A DNA stretch of 64,000 bases from Antedon mediterranea (lineage: Eukaryota > Echinodermata > Crinoidea > Comatulida > Antedonidae). Below are positions 61,043-64,000 of this stretch, piece by piece. The notes under the pieces were generated by a model, which was given only the letters and a program-made list of their open reading frames with translations, was not told where the DNA came from and ran no database searches. The number at the start of each line of letters is the position of its first letter. Position 1 is the stretch's first letter. The DNA is taken from the NCBI RefSeq assembly GCF_964355755.1, contig NC_092674.1, forward strand, positions 6,763,001 through 6,827,000, read 5' to 3'. Made by a program: the position numbers and the translations under genes.

Positions 61043-63486
61043 TTTTAAATGGAAGCTAAATTAATCATAATTAATATCTAAGTAACCTTGATATCTTAGT
61101 AATTGTATAAACAATAACCAATGTAATTTTATTCCTTTTCGTTCGTTTTGGTTCAACATAAAAGTAAAAATCCACAAAAATATTATTTGGAACCAGATGA
61201 ATCTATTCAATGTAATAACAAAGAAGATGGATATCTTTTTACTATTGACAATCCTTATGTACCTTTTTTTCTTGTTAGAAATATAGACTGCTAGACTTGA
61301 TGTTCAGTATTTGTACCTTTCTGATGTTTATTTTAGTGTGAGGATGTTGATGAAATTCATATTATGGGATGGTGATTACGGTGTTGTTGATAGTTCATGT
61401 TTATATAGAGGTATCGCGACCACGCGAATACGATAACGAAAACTAATACATCATAAATAAGTTTTTGTAATTCAGTAAATATCTGTTTCGTTTGGCAACG
61501 AACTAATGAATACACTCGGATGAAAATGAAATAGTGATCAGCTCAGACGTTTCAAAATGTATGTATGTTTCCATTATCATATTTGTGAGTTATGAAACCT
61601 CTCTTGTGTAAAAAAGTAGTTATAGTAATAGTAGTAAAGGTGTTACAGCTATGATACTGTACATACACTGATGTGTTAAACGCTCAGATGTACACTGCTA
61701 AAGTAAAACTTTATACATTTGTGATATACTGTACTGTACAAGTTTTGAGTTGTAATTCTATCATTCGTTGGGCTGCTTAAGTGAATATATTGTATAGTTA
61801 TAATATTGTTCTACCAGGTTTAAATTAATATCCTATTCAGTGTCTTGAAATTCATTACAATTGGTGTACAGTTTAAATGTAGTTATAATAAATAATACTG
61901 TATTACCATGTTATGAGTTATATCTCATTTCCAGTTCTGAAAATTCATAAATAAAAAAAATGATTAGTTGTATGCTGTACCAGCCATGTGTAGGCATGTG
62001 GAACTACTTTAATATAATTATTATACAGTGTAGTAATCTATACTGGTCTGTAGTTGTATAGTTGTAGTAAATACTGTACTTGGTATTGAGTTGTATAGTT
62101 TACGGTAGCGTAGTGATACTGTAACGGGTTATGAGTTCTCAAGTCAATAGATAATAGATAAACTGCTTAAATATAAAATAGTGTACAGTATACTTGATCG
62201 AATGTTTTAGTGCAATGTTAACAAAATTACATGTTATGTAAAAATATTACCATCATATACATGTATACTATATTATAAGTCTAGGTTACTTAATTAGATT
62301 TCGCATAATTTGTATTGATGATAAATGAAATAATTTTATGGAAATTATTTATATTGGTTTTTCATGGTGTTTTTTACTTTAGGATGAAATAAGTATTAAT
62401 TTTAGTAATGCGCTATTTACTAAGTTTAAATATTTGTTAGTATATTATTGCTATAAATATTTTGTTTTCTTTTGTTGTTGGTTTTAGTGTAGTAATTATA
62501 ATTACTAGCAATATTTAATTTATGTTTACATTCTGAAATTATAATTTAATTACTTTTTAATACTAACATGGTTTCTTTGTAAGAAAATGTTTAAATAATT
62601 TAAAAGATGTGTTATATACCGAATCAGATTGTAAATTTGAAAGATATCATAAATATTGTGATATGACACCCATCTATAGTGAGTCAGCCCTCGCCTCCAT
62701 CAAAGGTGTGTACCACCATCAACATACATTAGTTGGGATACCCCTTTTAAGGGGACACTTTTCCACGAAATGAACGATATGATATACACTACAGCCAAAA
62801 CCCTATTCAGGGACACCCCTATTAAGGTGAGACTTGTTGGGCCCCTTAATAGGTGTTTTACTGTAGAAGCACCCACGCCCCTTCCCCCATCATGCATCTT
62901 TTTCATGATGTTAATTTGTTAATAGCATATAGCTATGAATTAAGTATAATATATTTTTTAAGCATTACTTAATCAGTATTTTGTTTTATGGTGTCTCTAT
63001 ATTATGCTTAATGCAATTTAGCTATTCTTGCTATGCAGAGTGAAAAACTATCCGCTTCATGTTCGTTGTTTTCATTAATGTTTTTGCTAAGCAATATAAT
63101 TATTAAACATCTGTGACGATCTCCTATGCTGTTTTTCAATGTATTTCTCATATGGTAACATAATTGAGATGAAATGGTGGTTATATAATAATTAGTTACA
63201 CAAATCAAATACTATAGTAAAATAGTAATAAATAAACATATATTATTGACAATAGAATATTCATAGATATAGAAATGTGTTTAGTACAATAGAGTACAAT
63301 ATTGTAATAACCTACCATTTTATTTAATGCTCTATAGATATATCAAATTATTTGATAACCTGACACAGAATGATCAAAGTATTACTTTTCCAACCTATGT
63401 AAAAATATCACTGTTTTTTTAAAAAGGAAATGTTCATGGAGATTTATTTGTTGATTATCTACACAGTTTAACTGGTTCAGTTTGAA
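60293..63486 (+). other. MYCBP2: Probable MYCBP2 3' UTR
   Basis: AT-rich sequence after the TGA with no conserved ORF. It includes an ATT microsatellite (61004-61041) and a ccccttaatagggg-type repeat (62737-62865). I assign it to the 3' UTR because the best polyadenylation signals are at its far end and no other gene is visible; an earlier poly(A) site cannot be excluded. Confidence 0.5.
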
Positions 63487-63503
63487 AATAAATGCTCAAT
63501 AAA
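63487..63503 (+). terminator. Tandem polyadenylation signals, probable end of MYCBP2
   Basis: AATAAA at 63487-63492 and 63498-63503, followed by a GT-rich stretch (ttgtggtgtgtttgttag), the usual layout of a cleavage site. The next gene starts about 300 bases later. Confidence 0.45.
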
Positions 63504-63810
63504 TATTACTTTATTTTGTGGTGTGTTTGTTAGTTAACTATTTCTTTCTCCTTTTTTCAACAATTATTAACTAAAATATAACATGAACTACACCATAGCA
63601 CTTGCATGAGTTCTGTTCTCATGTGTTATGTTTACCCACGATTTTTTAAAAAAAAGCAGAAGGTGGGGTGGATGCGCCGAATGAAAACAAATAAAAGAAC
63701 GGAGGGAAAAAAGAAAAGTTTTGTGAGAAAATTATTATTACATCATCGAGTGTGCCTTTAAAAAGATTACGTCATCTTCTCCTATCAACCAATCACAAAG
63801 CAGTTTCATA

Positions 63811-63951
63811 ATGAGAAAAGGAAGAAATTCACCCGTGCCGGTGTTAAAAAACAGCATGGACGCATCAGCTAAGGCCGAAGTACAAAAGGAAATCACTAAA
63901 CAGGGAAATATTGTCCGTGAATTAAAAAAACAACAAGCACCTAAAGATCAG
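63811..63951 (+). CDS. GARS1: First coding exon of a WHEP-domain aminoacyl-tRNA synthetase, probably glycyl-tRNA synthetase (partial)
   Basis: After an in-frame TGA (63724-63726) the first Met is at 63811; a second in-frame Met is at 63856. From the second Met the exon encodes MDASAKAEVQKEITKQGNIV then RELKKQQAPKDQ, the first helix of a WHEP domain (QG..VR.LK...AP pattern). A donor (cag|gttt) follows at 63952. The MD start and AP residue fit glycyl-tRNA synthetase best, where two start codons give mitochondrial and cytosolic forms; histidyl-, tryptophanyl- or another WHEP synthetase is possible. The 15-residue upstream extension is basic but short for a targeting peptide. Confidence 0.55.
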
Positions 63952-64000
63952 GTTTGCACATATTTAGCTTAGATGTAATTTTGATAGATCTAGAGTGTAA

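Overview
This is animal nuclear DNA: AT-rich, with spliced genes, long introns and a heavy load of MITEs, SINEs and LINE debris. A full-length human-like MYCBP2 next to a creatine kinase gene (most protostomes use arginine kinase), together with many copies of the short motif taggcctat, points to a marine invertebrate deuterostome. An echinoderm is most likely; the species cannot be read from the window. No virus, bacterial operon or CRISPR array is present.

Layout. 1-8500 holds no intact host gene. It is a graveyard of transposons: a palindromic element with 8-bp target duplications (332-1857), and an old LINE split by a 4.1-kb inverted-repeat element that itself received a second LINE (2583-7855). 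8505-12397 (minus strand) is a complete seven-exon creatine kinase gene of 415 codons. A 1.3-kb intergenic region (12398-13689) separates it head to head from the main gene. 13690-60292 (plus strand) is a complete MYCBP2 / PAM / Highwire / RPM-1 gene. I could join 69 coding exons in one consistent frame, giving about 4455 residues (human about 4640-4678). 60293 to about 63503 is its probable long 3' UTR, ending with polyadenylation signals. 63811-63951 is the first coding exon of another plus-strand gene, an aminoacyl-tRNA synthetase with an N-terminal WHEP domain, probably glycyl-tRNA synthetase, cut off by the window end.

Function. MYCBP2 is a giant RING-Cys-relay E3 ubiquitin ligase. The encoded protein has, in order, RCC1-like repeats with a cysteine-rich insert, two PHR domains, a filamin-type repeat, two duplicated SH3b-like modules, a serine-rich disordered region, a cysteine/glycine-rich zinc-binding region, a DOC/APC10 domain, a B-box-like finger, the RING and the C-terminal tandem-cysteine catalytic domain. 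Both relay cysteines are present.

The most interesting observations are: a MITE family with TAA/TTA target duplications present about 20 times, mostly in MYCBP2 introns; a tandem array carrying three extra copies of half of the B-box-like exon; a decayed duplicate of exon 48; a 1-kb minisatellite with block structure in intron 25; a GC-AG intron proven by reading frame; a creatine kinase with a mitochondrial-type N-terminus but a cytosolic-type C-terminus; and the 4.1-kb inverted-repeat element carrying a decayed gene of a family I cannot assign to a known transposon class. Exon coordinates are from reading splice sites and frame by eye; they agree in phase throughout, but no transcript data were available.
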